Shown: positions 7,457-14,369 of the stretch, piece by piece
How positions within the stretch are numbered: the first letter of the stretch is position 1
Layout of the letters: each line of letters begins with the position of its first letter
Virus record (IMG/VR): IMGVR_UViG_3300023115_000056
Location: 1 to 35,573 of that record
Source: a virus
Direction: 5' to 3' (one strand)
DNA: 35,573 nucleotides
Notes under the pieces: model-generated
The model's input: the letters and a program-made list of their open reading frames with translations, nothing else
Databases searched by the model: none
What the model was told of the DNA's origin: nothing
Program-made: the position numbers and the translations under genes

Positions 7457-7789
7457 ATGGCTGAAGATGTAAAGGGGTTTCACCCAGCAGATACAAATGG
7501 TGATGGAGTAGTTTCACCTGAAGAACAAAAAATGTATCTGGAATTTAAACGAAAAGAATTAGAAGACCAAGATGCAATGAGAGATGCACAAAGAAACATG
7601 GCATGGTTTGCATTATTTGGTATGTTACTCTATCCATTTGCTGTTGTTCTTGCAGTATTATTAGGTTTAGATAGTGCAGCTAAAATCCTTGGTGATATGG
7701 CTGCAACATATTTTGTTTCTGTTGCTGCGATTGTAGCTGCATTCTTTGGTGGTCAAGCATTTGCTGCCAAGAAACCTGCTGCTAAATAA
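7457..7789 (+). CDS. EF-hand motif, two-TM membrane protein
   Basis: 110 residues. Residues 12-24 contain one EF-hand calcium loop (DTNGDGVVSPEE), followed by a charged helix (residues ~25-48) and two hydrophobic helices (WFALFGMLLYPFAVVLAVLL and FVSVAAIVAAFFGGQAF), ending with a short Lys/Ala tail. Good ribosome site (GGGAG) before the ATG. Small EF-hand membrane proteins of this design occur in marine T4-like phages, where the function is not known. It follows the cyclase gene by 12 nt and could be co-transcribed; a late promoter directly after it starts the next transcript. Confidence 0.8.
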   Translation: MAEDVKGFHPADTNGDGVVSPEEQKMYLEFKRKELEDQDAMRDAQRNMAWFALFGMLLYPFAVVLAVLLGLDSAAKILGDMAATYFVSVAAIVAAFFGGQAFAAKKPAAK

Positions 7790-7797
7790 TATAAATA
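7790..7797 (+). promoter_or_regulatory. T4-type late promoter TATAAATA
   Basis: A perfect late octamer just after the EF-hand gene. The predicted start is near 7803, leaving a leader of about 20 nt with an AAGGG ribosome site before the ATG at 7823, so this is a conventional late promoter. Confidence 0.65.
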
Positions 7798-7822
7798 AAC
7801 CTTTCAATGAAGGGTAATTATT

Positions 7823-7969
7823 ATGGCAAAGAAAACAAAATCAACAATTAAAGTAGCTCACGAACCAGTCTTTAAACGGACTTCTCAAGGTGGGCGTAAA
7901 CCAAAGATGCAGACTATGAATAAAAATAAGAAAGCATCTTTTAAAAAATATCGAGGACAGGGTAGATAG
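7823..7969 (+). CDS. Small basic conserved phage protein
   Basis: A 48-residue, very basic ORF (MAKKTKSTIKVAHEP... ending NKNKKASFKKYRGQGR). It has a good ribosome site (AAGGG, 9 nt upstream) and its own late promoter. The C-terminal pattern PKMQTMNKNKK...KKYRGQGR matches a small conserved protein of T4-like cyanophages, from memory. High Lys/Arg and no hydrophobic core suggest nucleic-acid binding or a virion component. The stop codon sits in the loop of a terminator hairpin. Confidence 0.8.
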   Translation: MAKKTKSTIKVAHEPVFKRTSQGGRKPKMQTMNKNKKASFKKYRGQGR

Positions 7970-7981
7970 TCTGCCCTGTTT
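7957..7981 (+). terminator. Hairpin terminator after the small basic gene
   Basis: The sequence forms a 10-bp stem, ACAGGGTAGA with TCTGCCCTGT (one G-U pair), around a 3-nt loop, followed by TTT. The 5' arm lies in the coding end of the small basic gene and the loop holds its TAG. The T-run is short, so termination may be partial. Confidence 0.6.
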
Positions 7982-7989
7982 CACCAACA

Positions 7990-8100
7990 ATGTTAATGAA
8001 AACACTAATTACGGCAGTTTGGTATGTTTTATTAATTATTAGTTTCTGGAAATTAATTGAATTCATCGCTGAATTCATCGCAAATATTATTGTACAATAA
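7990..8100 (+). CDS. Possible 36-residue TM protein
   Basis: A short ORF (MLMKTLITAVWYVLLIISFW, then KLIEFIAEFIANIIVQ) that would give a single hydrophobic helix followed by an amphipathic one. It starts 20 nt after the preceding stop codon with no convincing ribosome site, and its last codons contain the -35 box of the next promoter. An ATG at 7996 is an alternative start. Real small membrane genes of this size exist in T4-like phages, but support here is limited to composition and fit between signals. Confidence 0.4.
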   Translation: MLMKTLITAVWYVLLIISFWKLIEFIAEFIANIIVQ

Positions 8101-8119
8101 TTCATAATTTTGATATAAT
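8090..8119 (+). promoter_or_regulatory. Sigma70-like phage promoter, copy 1
   Basis: TTGTAC at 8090-8095, an 18-nt spacer ending TTGA, and TATAAT at 8114-8119. It belongs to a family of seven elements with the same boxes and spacing. With copy 2 it forms a tandem pair before the gene at 8238. The gap 8101-8237 otherwise holds two TGTTACAA direct repeats (8141-8148, 8152-8159). Confidence 0.65.
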
Positions 8120-8176
8120 ACTATTATATGTTAGTAATAGTGTTACAAATTTGTTACAATTTAATTACATAAAACT

Positions 8177-8206
8177 GTTTACATTAATTAGAAAACAGTA
8201 TATAAT
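8177..8206 (+). promoter_or_regulatory. Sigma70-like phage promoter, copy 2
   Basis: GTTTAC at 8177-8182, an 18-nt spacer starting ATTAATTAG, and TATAAT at 8201-8206. The -35 box departs from TTGTAC, but the ATTAATT after it is shared with copy 3. It would give a leader of about 24 nt with an AAAGGAG site before 8238. Confidence 0.6.
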
Positions 8207-8237
8207 GTATATAAATGGTAAACAAAGGAGATAGATT

Positions 8238-8531
8238 ATGAGTTTTAGTGCAAAAGAATCACTTAAATTTTATAAAAAATACAGTTATGATGAGCTTGTA
8301 ACTACACTATCAGATTATCATAAAGACGTATATGGTTTCCGTTTACGTATGAACGGTGAACCATTAAAAGAAATATTAAGACAATTATTATTCTTAGATA
8401 AGTACATGGCCGATCCACGTAATCGTGAAGAATTACAAGAAAGCGGTTGGATCTTTGATGAACCTATCAAAGAAGAAATAGTAGCATCCATGGATCCGCA
8501 CCCTTGGGGTCCTGGTTTTGGTGAAGAATAA
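8238..8531 (+). CDS. Conserved hypothetical phage protein
   Basis: 97 residues, soluble, mostly helical (YDELVTTLSDYHKDVYGFRL, MNGEPLKEILRQLLFL) with a Gly/Pro-rich acidic end (DPHPWGPGFGEE). Strong ribosome site (AAAGGAG) 7 nt before the ATG and two promoters upstream. The DYHKDVYGFR motif looks like a small protein seen in T4-like cyanophages, from memory; no function is known. Its stop codon overlaps the first stem of the RNA candidate downstream. Confidence 0.75.
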   Translation: MSFSAKESLKFYKKYSYDELVTTLSDYHKDVYGFRLRMNGEPLKEILRQLLFLDKYMADPRNREELQESGWIFDEPIKEEIVASMDPHPWGPGFGEE

Positions 8532-8618
8532 GTTCTGCGCCACTTAATACATATATGCGGACACTTCCTAGGACTGATTCCGCGGGTTAGACTCGACGGA
8601 GTCGTTGCAGAACTTTTT
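8530..8618 (+). ncRNA. Candidate structured RNA ending in a terminator
   Basis: The gap between two genes is unusually GC-rich and foldable. Outer stem P1: AAGTTCTGC (8530-8538) with GCAGAACTT (8607-8615), 9 perfect pairs, followed by a T-run (8614-8618). Inside are P3, GCGGA (8557-8561) with TCCGC (8579-8583), and P2, GACTC (8590-8594) with GAGTC (8599-8603) closed by a GACG loop. The P3 loop contains the palindrome TCCTAGGA. All frames are broken by stops. It is not a normal tRNA (no T-loop, no 7-nt anticodon loop). It could be a small phage RNA made from the promoters at 8090-8206 or a leader element of the gene at 8641. Function unknown. Confidence 0.5.
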
Positions 8619-8640
8619 ATTATTAACTTTGAGGTATATT

Positions 8641-8922
8641 ATGGAGAATTATGATTACACATCAAACGATTTTAAAGAACTACTTAAGGCTAAACTTAAC
8701 GAAAATGAAGTCGGCATTACTTTTACCAAAAGGGACGGATCTGAGAGAAGAATGCTCTGCACACTCTCAACTTCTAGAATTCCCAGAGAACATGTACCCC
8801 AAGGAACAGGAGATACCAGCACTGCTAAAACCTTTTCCGAAGAAGCGTTACGCGTCTTCGACACAGAAAAAGTAGCCTGGAGATCTTTTAGGTTCGATTC
8901 AATCAAATCAGTAACATTTTAA
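8641..8922 (+). CDS. Sm/SH3-fold WYL_2 (DUF2693)-like phage protein
   Basis: 93 residues; the frame is open back to 8605, but the ATG at 8641 with GAGG 8 nt upstream is the likely start. Core motifs GITFTKRDGSERRMLCTL, IPREHVPQG, and C-terminal VAWRSFRFDSIKSV match the small beta-barrel family common in T4-like cyanophages (WYL_2/DUF2693). These proteins resemble ligand- or nucleic-acid-binding Sm/SH3 barrels; a regulatory role is suspected but unproven. The stretch ~8770-8860 is somewhat richer in G/C than its neighbours. Confidence 0.7.
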   Translation: MENYDYTSNDFKELLKAKLNENEVGITFTKRDGSERRMLCTLSTSRIPREHVPQGTGDTSTAKTFSEEALRVFDTEKVAWRSFRFDSIKSVTF

Positions 8923-8945
8923 TTATGTTTATTACAGGAAATACT

Positions 8946-9197
8946 ATGCAATTATTAAGTGAAGATAAAAAGAAAATCAAAGAAGCTTTGCAAGAAGCAT
9001 CTAATTCATTATTACGTATTGATGCAGAACGTGATATGATCAAACATATAGTTGATGATCTACATGACAACTATAAAATTCCAAAGAAAACCATTAATAG
9101 AATGATTAAAGTTCATCATAAACAGAACTTTCAAGAAGAGGTTGCTGAACATGAAGAATTTGAGGTGATGTATCAAAATATTACTAAAGCCGAATAA
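8946..9197 (+). CDS. dsbA: DsbA-like dsDNA-binding protein (late transcription)
   Basis: 83 residues from the ATG at 8946, chosen because AGGAAA sits 6 nt upstream; the frame is open back to 8925. It matches T4 DsbA (89 residues) in length and pattern: LKEAS-like start, RIDAERDMIKHIVDDL, then KIPKKTINRMIKVHHKQNF and an acidic end EEVAEHEEFEVMY. T4 DsbA binds double-stranded DNA near late promoters and promotes late transcription. Its place before rnh and gp33 follows T4 order, with extra genes between. Fully helical, no membrane segments. Confidence 0.85.
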   Translation: MQLLSEDKKKIKEALQEASNSLLRIDAERDMIKHIVDDLHDNYKIPKKTINRMIKVHHKQNFQEEVAEHEEFEVMYQNITKAE

Positions 9198-9201
9198 ATT
9201 A

Positions 9202-9231
9202 TTGTACATTAATTCGTATTTGGTATATAAT
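9202..9231 (+). promoter_or_regulatory. Sigma70-like phage promoter, copy 3
   Basis: TTGTAC at 9202-9207, an 18-nt spacer (ATTAATTCG start) and TATAAT at 9226-9231, placed between dsbA and the gene at 9261. The leader would be about 23 nt and includes the GGGAG ribosome site. Confidence 0.7.
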
Positions 9232-9260
9232 AACTATATTATTAATTATGGGAGCAATTA

Positions 9261-10361
9261 ATGGCGTTATCTAAATCTAAAATACAGGCTATGACAAGCC
9301 GGCTCAAAAGCACGGCGTATATCACAGTCACTGAAGAAAACTATCAGTCAACACTAATGGCTGCACTGGGTCAATACAACCAAGTTGATGATAAAACATT
9401 GGCTAAAGCAGTTATCAACTATGTTAGAAAGACAGATAAAACAAAAGCATCTACATTATCAAAAGCAGCTAATTGGGAACTTGTTAGTGCAGGTAAACTC
9501 GTTATGATACTAGATGCTGGTGGTTATCTATCTGAAGATCACATGAATGTATTACAACAAACAATCAACAAAACATACGAAAAGTATTCACAAGTTATGA
9601 AGGAAGAGGCTAAAGATGATGTAGTAGAGTCTAAGCCTAAAGCTCCCGTTATATCGATTGATCAAAGAATCATCGATGCGGCTCGGACTCAAAGTGAGGA
9701 TATTGATTATGCCATTGATGAGTTTATCAATACCAAAGCTTCTTCCTTCTCCACTAAAGCATTCTTACTTAAAAATGGTACAAGCGGTGCTGTTGCTAAG
9801 AAGATTGCAGACTACTATGAATATCCTTTAAAAGAAGCACAGGAAGCTCTAGCTGGTGAATGTGAACAGCTTGTTGAAGGTTATTCTTTCTTTACTAAAG
9901 CAGAACTTAAAAAGTTTATTGCTTTCTTACAATCTATTGTAGATGAATGTCGACAGCATGCAGTTGTCGTTAAGAAACCTCGTGTAAGTAAACCTAAAGC
10001 ACCAGGCGTAATTGTCAAACGTATGAAATATTTAATTAAGTTTGATGAACTCAATATGAGATCTGTCGATCCTGCTACATTAGTTGGTGCTGATGTTGCT
10101 TATATCTATAATACAAAGAATAGAAAGTTATTTAAGTATGAAGCACAAGATACATCAGGGCTTACAGTAAAAGGTACAACAATTATTAATTATGCTATTA
10201 AAGCTTCTGAAGCTAAGACGATACGTAAACCTGAAGTCTTCTTTAAAGATTTAAAAGTAGCTAAACGTGAAATGAATAAACAGTTTAATGATTTGAAAAC
10301 TAAAGGCTCAGCTGTAAATGGTCGAGTAAATCAAGACTGCATAATACTAGGAGCATTCTAA
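9261..10361 (+). CDS. Conserved hypothetical protein upstream of rnh
   Basis: 366 residues, soluble, Lys-rich. The N-terminal ~110 residues are helical (TLAKAVINYVRKTDKTKAST); a linker (~120-135, KSKPKAP-like) and another at ~240 (KKPRVSKPKAPG) separate a middle helical domain from a C-terminal part with VGADVAYIYNTKNRKLFKYEA and ending NQDCIILGAF. Good GGGAG ribosome site and its own promoter. Its TAA overlaps the rnh ATG, so the two are translationally coupled. A gene of this size occurs next to rnh in some T4-like cyanophages, from memory, but not in T4. DNA metabolism is a guess from position. Confidence 0.7.
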   Translation: MALSKSKIQAMTSRLKSTAYITVTEENYQSTLMAALGQYNQVDDKTLAKAVINYVRKTDKTKASTLSKAANWELVSAGKLVMILDAGGYLSEDHMNVLQQTINKTYEKYSQVMKEEAKDDVVESKPKAPVISIDQRIIDAARTQSEDIDYAIDEFINTKASSFSTKAFLLKNGTSGAVAKKIADYYEYPLKEAQEALAGECEQLVEGYSFFTKAELKKFIAFLQSIVDECRQHAVVVKKPRVSKPKAPGVIVKRMKYLIKFDELNMRSVDPATLVGADVAYIYNTKNRKLFKYEAQDTSGLTVKGTTIINYAIKASEAKTIRKPEVFFKDLKVAKREMNKQFNDLKTKGSAVNGRVNQDCIILGAF

Positions 10362-11257
10362 TGATTATACTTGACTATAGTCAAATCGCTTTATCAAATA
10401 TATTACCGTTTCAAAAAGAAATAAAATATAATACACCCGAACAAACAGTTGATTTGATCCGTCATGCGACAATCTCTACCATTAAATCATATAAAAAGAA
10501 ATACGCTCCCGAATATGGTGATGTAGTTATTGCGTGTGACGGTAAATCATACTGGCGTAGAGATGCTTTTCCTAATTATAAAGCAATGCGTAAAGTTAAT
10601 CGAGAAAAATCTGACTTAGATTGGAAACTTATCTTTGATACTCTATCACAAATAAGAGAAGATCTTAAAGAACATTTTCCATATAAGGTTGTACATGTAG
10701 ATAAAGCAGAAGCTGATGATGTCATTGCAGCTTTAGTTAAATATAGTCAAGAGAATGAATTATTAACTGAAGGTTTATTTGAAGAACCACAAAAAATATT
10801 AATTGTTTCTTCTGATAAAGACTTTATACAGTTACAAAAGAATAAGAATGTTAGACAATGGTCTCCAATGCAAAAGAAATTCATTGAGTCCAGTCAAAAA
10901 GAAATTGATGAATATATTGTTACACATATTGTTAAAGGCGATAGTGGTGATGGTATACCAAATATCCTTAGTAAAGATGATGTATTCATTAATCAAGAAA
11001 GACAAAAGCCAGTGATGAAGAAAAGATTGGCTGAGTTTTATGAACAAGGTATAGATGCTTGTCGTACTGATGAGGAAAAAAGAAACTATCAACGTAATAT
11101 TATGTTAGTAAACTTTGATTATATACCTAAAGAAGTTCGTGATAATATCATACAGGAATACACTAATTGTAAACCACAAGGTGATAAGATGAAAATCATG
11201 GACTATTTAATTAAAAATAAATGTCGTTTATTACTTGACGATATCGAGGAGTTTTAA
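10361..11257 (+). CDS. rnh: RNase H / 5'-3' exonuclease (T4 Rnh, FEN family)
   Basis: 298 residues, close to T4 RNase H (305). Flap-nuclease family acidic residues are visible: D5 in MIILDYSQ, D60 in VIACDGKSYWRR, then KAEADDVIAALV and IVSSDKDFIQL, followed by the GDSGDGIPN helix-turn that binds DNA. It removes RNA primers and flaps from lagging-strand fragments, working with gp32 encoded further on. Starts in a one-base overlap with the preceding gene with an AGGAG site 10 nt upstream. The next gene begins immediately after its stop codon. Confidence 0.92.
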   Translation: MIILDYSQIALSNILPFQKEIKYNTPEQTVDLIRHATISTIKSYKKKYAPEYGDVVIACDGKSYWRRDAFPNYKAMRKVNREKSDLDWKLIFDTLSQIREDLKEHFPYKVVHVDKAEADDVIAALVKYSQENELLTEGLFEEPQKILIVSSDKDFIQLQKNKNVRQWSPMQKKFIESSQKEIDEYIVTHIVKGDSGDGIPNILSKDDVFINQERQKPVMKKRLAEFYEQGIDACRTDEEKRNYQRNIMLVNFDYIPKEVRDNIIQEYTNCKPQGDKMKIMDYLIKNKCRLLLDDIEEF

Positions 11258-11674
11258 ATGAAATACATAACTGAAGTATTAGAAGAAATTAATTCTGATC
11301 CTAAAGTCATTGAACAATATAAAACAGATATGGCATTGAAGATATTATTTGAATATGCTTTTATTCCAGAAAATAAAATGGATTTACCTGCTGGCGATCC
11401 TCCATACAAACCTGATGCTGCACCAATTGGTATGTCACCAGCAAACTTACGTATGGAAATGAAAAAGCTATATGTATTTAAAAGAGAAGATCTTAAACCA
11501 ATTAAAAGAGAACAGTTGTTTATTGATCTACTAGAGAATGTACATCCTGAAGAAGCTAAGTTATTAATAGCTGTTAAAGATCAGAAGCTATCTAAACTTT
11601 ATAAGAAAGTAACACGTAAAATTGTTGAAGGCGCAGGTTTAATACCTCCACTGCCTAAAAAAGAAAGTGCATAA
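11258..11674 (+). CDS. Conserved phage protein, DUF6433-like
   Basis: 138 residues starting directly after the rnh stop codon, with a GAGGAG site 7 nt upstream. Helical N-terminus (MKYITEVLEEINSDPKVIEQY), a Pro-rich middle (DLPAGDPPYKPDAAPIGMSPANL) and a Lys-rich helical C-terminus (AKLLIAVKDQKLSKLYKKVT, ending GLIPPLPKKES). This pattern is shared with a family in T4-like cyanophages that I recall as DUF6433, usually near rnh. Function unknown; the position suggests a replication or late-transcription accessory. Confidence 0.7.
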   Translation: MKYITEVLEEINSDPKVIEQYKTDMALKILFEYAFIPENKMDLPAGDPPYKPDAAPIGMSPANLRMEMKKLYVFKREDLKPIKREQLFIDLLENVHPEEAKLLIAVKDQKLSKLYKKVTRKIVEGAGLIPPLPKKESA

Positions 11675-11704
11675 TTGTACATTAAATAACTTTTTTGATA
11701 TAAT
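11675..11704 (+). promoter_or_regulatory. Sigma70-like phage promoter, copy 4 (leaderless)
   Basis: TTGTAC at 11675-11680, an 18-nt spacer ending TTGA and TATAAT at 11699-11704. The ATG of the next gene is 6 nt beyond the -10 box, so a normal start point coincides with the ATG and no Shine-Dalgarno can be present in the mRNA. Confidence 0.7.
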
Positions 11705-11710
11705 TATATT

Positions 11711-12268
11711 ATGAATATTTTTTACTTACATGAAAACCCACAAATATGTGCGCAATATCATGTTGACAAACACTGTGTTAAAATGATTGTTGAAACATGT
11801 CAACTTTTATCTACTGCTCATAGGTATCTTGATGGCAATGAAATAGTCGGACATACGAGAACTGGTAGAAAAGCAAAGCGCTGGGTTCTACCTGATTCAC
11901 GTGAAACTCAGCTCTATCATGCTACACATATTAATCATCCATCAACAGTATGGACAAGACAATCAAAAGCAAATTACTTATGGTTACATTCATTATTAAT
12001 GGAATTGCTTAAGGAATATACTTATCGTTATGAAAAACAACATAAGTGTACAGTACTAGCCGAAGCTCTTAAGACTCCTCCAACTAATATTGCTGATGTA
12101 CCATTTACAGAACCTACTCCAGCCATGCCAGATGAGTATAAAATAGCTGGTAATTCAATACAATCTTACCATAATTACTATAATGGTGAGAAGCAAAGAA
12201 TGTTTAATTGGAAGAAAAGGCAAGCTCCTTCGTTTATAAATAACTATAATATATTATCAAAGGAATAA
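11711..12268 (+). CDS. Pyrimidine-dimer DNA glycosylase-like protein
   Basis: 185 residues. The N-terminus MNIFYLHENPQICAQYHVDKH followed by VKMIVETCQLLSTAHRYLDG, then ATHINHPSTVWTRQS, KEYTYRYEKQHK, FTEPTPAMPDEYK and SYHNYYNGEKQRMFNWKKR, is a pattern conserved in many phage proteins annotated as pyrimidine-dimer glycosylase-like (Pyr_excise). T4 DenV itself is shorter and quite different, so DNA repair is a family-level guess. No ribosome site is present; the promoter TATAAT lies 6 nt before the ATG, predicting a leaderless message. A TATAAATA late element lies within its 3' end. Confidence 0.6.
   Translation: MNIFYLHENPQICAQYHVDKHCVKMIVETCQLLSTAHRYLDGNEIVGHTRTGRKAKRWVLPDSRETQLYHATHINHPSTVWTRQSKANYLWLHSLLMELLKEYTYRYEKQHKCTVLAEALKTPPTNIADVPFTEPTPAMPDEYKIAGNSIQSYHNYYNGEKQRMFNWKKRQAPSFINNYNILSKE
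12235..12242 (+). promoter_or_regulatory. Possible late promoter inside the end of the glycosylase-like gene
   Basis: A TATAAATA octamer whose predicted start (~12248) gives a 22-nt leader with an AAAGGA site for the gene at 12270. It lies in coding sequence, so chance is possible in this AT-rich DNA. Confidence 0.4.
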
Positions 12269-12269
12269 T

Positions 12270-12512
12270 ATGCCTTTATATGATTTTAAAGATACAAACA
12301 CAGGTGAAGTATTCGAGAAGTTTATGAGTATTGCATCTAAAGAAGAGTATTTAAAAGATAATCCACACATAGAATCAGTACTTGGTTCTAACCCATTGAT
12401 AGATCCTGTAAGACTAGGTGTCCGTAAAACAGACCAAGGTTTCAAGGAAGTCATGCAAAAAATCCACGCTAGATCACCAGGATCAGAACTCAATAAAACA
12501 TTCAATACGTAA
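12270..12512 (+). CDS. FmdB-like small protein lacking zinc cysteines
   Basis: 80 residues with AAAGGA before the ATG. The start MPLYDFKDTNTGEVFEKFMS resembles the first strand-turn of FmdB-type zinc-ribbon proteins (MPxYxFxCxxCGxxFE), but the cysteines are replaced (DTNTG). The rest, SKEEYLKDNPHIESVL and QGFKEVMQKIHARSPGSE, matches a small protein common in T4-like marine phages. Without cysteines it should not bind zinc. It sits 8 nt before phoH and is probably co-expressed with it. Function unknown. Confidence 0.75.
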   Translation: MPLYDFKDTNTGEVFEKFMSIASKEEYLKDNPHIESVLGSNPLIDPVRLGVRKTDQGFKEVMQKIHARSPGSELNKTFNT

Positions 12513-12520
12513 GGAGCTAT

Positions 12521-13267
12521 ATGGCTAGACGTAAGGCAGCGTCTCACCCGGAAGGTGTTACGCAACCACAAAAAAGTAATTCATTGACAATTAAACCCGA
12601 TATGCTAGTAAAGATTGATCCATTAACTGAGAACCAAAAAAAGTTCTTTGATGCCTATAAGTTAGGTAGTTACTTTATAGCGCTACATGGGGTTGCAGGT
12701 ACAGGTAAAACATTCTGTGCCTTTTATAAAGCAATAGAAGAAGTATTAGATAAAGGTAATTTCTTTAAAAAGATTATTATTGTAAGATCTGCGGTACAAT
12801 CTAGGGATATGGGTCATTTACCTGGAGATGTTGCTGAGAAGATGGAAATCTATCAACAACCATATAAACAGATTTGTGAAACTTTATTTGGTCGGTCAGA
12901 TGCTTACCAAAGATTAGAAGAACAAGGATACGTTAAGTTTATATCTACATCATTTATTCGTGGTATGTCATTTGATGACGCTATCATTATTGTAGATGAA
13001 ATGCAGAATATGAACTTTGAAGAGATAGACACTGTCATGACACGAGTCGGTTATAGATCGAAAATCATGTGGTGCGGTGACTATAGGCAAACAGATTTAA
13101 GGAAGGCGAATGATAAATCTGGCTTGCTTAAATTTTTCGATATTGCTCAACATATGCAGTCGTTTGAGCGTATTGAATTTACAGTAGACGATATTGTAAG
13201 ATCTAGTTTAGTTAAAGATTATATTACAGCTAAACTAAGATATGAAGATCTCGTTGAAGAACATTAA
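12521..13267 (+). CDS. phoH: PhoH-like ATPase
   Basis: 248 residues, P-loop NTPase. Walker A GVAGTGKT at residues 57-64 and Walker B IIIVDEMQN at 155-163; between them IIIVRSAVQSRDMGHLPGD, and after them CGDYRQTDL and the sensor-like FTVDDIVRSSLVKDYI, all typical of the PhoH helicase-like family. Phage phoH is very common in marine myoviruses; the name comes from a phosphate-starvation gene of E. coli, but its role in phages is unsettled. AAGGAG lies 6 nt upstream of the ATG. Confidence 0.93.
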   Translation: MARRKAASHPEGVTQPQKSNSLTIKPDMLVKIDPLTENQKKFFDAYKLGSYFIALHGVAGTGKTFCAFYKAIEEVLDKGNFFKKIIIVRSAVQSRDMGHLPGDVAEKMEIYQQPYKQICETLFGRSDAYQRLEEQGYVKFISTSFIRGMSFDDAIIIVDEMQNMNFEEIDTVMTRVGYRSKIMWCGDYRQTDLRKANDKSGLLKFFDIAQHMQSFERIEFTVDDIVRSSLVKDYITAKLRYEDLVEEH

Positions 13268-13277
13268 GGAGAAACTT

Positions 13278-13463
13278 ATGGACGGTTTATTAACAATGGT
13301 CATGGATTGGGCAAAAGCTCGTTGGGCCGAAAGAACATCATGGGATGGCGCTGCGCTAATTGCTGTAGGTGTATTAGCACTAGTTGCTCACCCTCTTGTT
13401 CATGTAGCAGCTTGGGCAGCCATTGTCTGGGGTGCATGGACATTATGGAAAAAAGAAAAATAA
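13278..13463 (+). CDS. Small two-TM protein, holin candidate
   Basis: 61 residues from the ATG at 13278 (AAGGAG upstream; a longer frame starts at 13242 inside phoH). After an amphipathic start (MDGLLTMVMDWAKARWAER) there are two short hydrophobic segments (ALIAVGVLALVAHPLV and VAAWAAIVWGAWTLW) and a basic tail KKEK. The same small protein is frequent in marine T4-like phages, from memory. Size, topology and its position 11 nt before an endolysin gene make it a holin candidate, which is inference only. Confidence 0.7.
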   Translation: MDGLLTMVMDWAKARWAERTSWDGAALIAVGVLALVAHPLVHVAAWAAIVWGAWTLWKKEK

Positions 13464-13474
13464 GGGAGTAAAAG

Positions 13475-14113
13475 ATGTCATTTGAATTCGATTTCACACA
13501 AGCAAAACTAGAGGACCTTTTGAAGGGAAACAAAGAAGTGTCATCTTGGCATGAAGCAATGGTTGAATACTTTCCTAAATTCGAGATTACTACAGCTCCA
13601 AGAGTTGCGGCATTCATTGCGCAGTGTGGACACGAATCAAGGAATTTTACTGTACTCACAGAAAACTTGAACTACTCGGCCGAAGCATTAGATAAAATAT
13701 TTCCAAAGTATTTTAAAAATGCTGGCCGAGATGCTCAAGAATACCATAGACAACCAGAAAAAATTGCCAATGTAATCTATGCTAATCGTATGGGTAATGG
13801 TGATACAGAATCTGGAGATGGTTGGTTCTATAGAGGAAGAGGCCCAATCCAATTAACTGGTAAGGATAACTATACAAACTTTGCTAATGATTTCTTTGAT
13901 GATCCTGAAACAGTTATGGATGATCCTGATCTACTATGTGACCACATACCAACCGCTTTATTAGCTGCTATTTGGTTCTGGAACAAGAATGGACTAAATA
14001 AGTATGCTGATGAAAAAGATATTAAAGGTATGACAAAGAGGATCAATGGTGGATATATTGGTTTAGAAGATAGAATCAAGCACTATGATCATGCTATGGA
14101 AATCTTAGGATAA
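13475..14113 (+). CDS. Glycoside hydrolase family 19 endolysin
   Basis: 212 residues. GH19 (chitinase/lysozyme-like) signatures: FIAQCGHESRNFTVLTENLN, with the likely catalytic Glu at 54 and a second Glu at 63; then ANRMGNGDTESGDGWFYRGR followed by GPIQLTGKDNY, the most conserved block; and TKRINGGYIGLEDR near the end. Expected to cleave the glycan strands of peptidoglycan at the end of infection. No signal peptide, so release would need a holin; the small membrane protein directly upstream and the lipoprotein directly downstream suggest a lysis cassette. GGGAG ribosome site. Confidence 0.9.
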   Translation: MSFEFDFTQAKLEDLLKGNKEVSSWHEAMVEYFPKFEITTAPRVAAFIAQCGHESRNFTVLTENLNYSAEALDKIFPKYFKNAGRDAQEYHRQPEKIANVIYANRMGNGDTESGDGWFYRGRGPIQLTGKDNYTNFANDFFDDPETVMDDPDLLCDHIPTALLAAIWFWNKNGLNKYADEKDIKGMTKRINGGYIGLEDRIKHYDHAMEILG

Positions 14114-14116
14114 TAA

Positions 14117-14326
14117 ATGTTAAAACATAACGATGGTTTAAGACCAATAAGTATTGGTTTATTACTAATACTTGCAGTTTTACTATTAACCAGTTGTGAT
14201 AAGGCTGAAGAGCCGGTAGTACTAGAAACTGAAGAAATAGTAATCACACCAGAGGACACCGGTGATGATACTAAATATACTGAAGATGGAAGAAAGTTAC
14301 CTACTTTAAAGAAAAAATATCAATAA
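14117..14326 (+). CDS. Small lipoprotein, possible outer-membrane spanin
   Basis: 69 residues: hydrophobic signal segment ending in lipobox LLTSC (Cys27), then a short acidic mature part (VVLETEEIVITPEDTGDD) and a basic end LPTLKKKYQ. It begins 3 nt after the endolysin stop with AGGA upstream. A lipoprotein of this size next to an endolysin could be the outer-membrane half of a spanin; it lacks the proline richness of Rz1 and no inner-membrane partner was recognised, so a different lipoprotein role (e.g. immunity) is also possible. Confidence 0.7.
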   Translation: MLKHNDGLRPISIGLLLILAVLLLTSCDKAEEPVVLETEEIVITPEDTGDDTKYTEDGRKLPTLKKKYQ

Positions 14327-14330
14327 AGTA

Positions 14331-14360
14331 GTGTACTTTAATTCGTAACTATGATATAAT
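14331..14360 (+). promoter_or_regulatory. Sigma70-like phage promoter, copy 5 (near-leaderless)
   Basis: GTGTAC at 14331-14336, an 18-nt spacer ending ATGA and TATAAT at 14355-14360. The ATG at 14370 follows after 9 nt, leaving at most about 3 nt of leader, and no ribosome site precedes that gene. Confidence 0.65.
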
Positions 14361-14369
14361 ATCTATATA

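Noticed and set aside
8141-8159. The two TGTTACAA repeats as an operator
   Set aside because: Only two short copies in very AT-rich DNA; kept as a note with the promoter, not enough for a separate call.
8532-8613. A tRNA gene, because GTTCTGC and GCAGAAC look like a 7-bp acceptor stem
   Set aside because: There is no T-arm with a TTCGA-type loop, no 7-nt anticodon loop and no D-arm; the stem is 9 bp long and followed by a terminator-like T-run.
12521-13267. PhoH as evidence for phosphate-responsive regulation
   Set aside because: No Pho-box-like repeat is visible upstream, and phage phoH is not by itself proof of phosphate control.
13300-13659. A - strand gene opposite the holin candidate and endolysin
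   Set aside because: It crosses two well-supported + strand genes with good ribosome sites and has no protein-like features.
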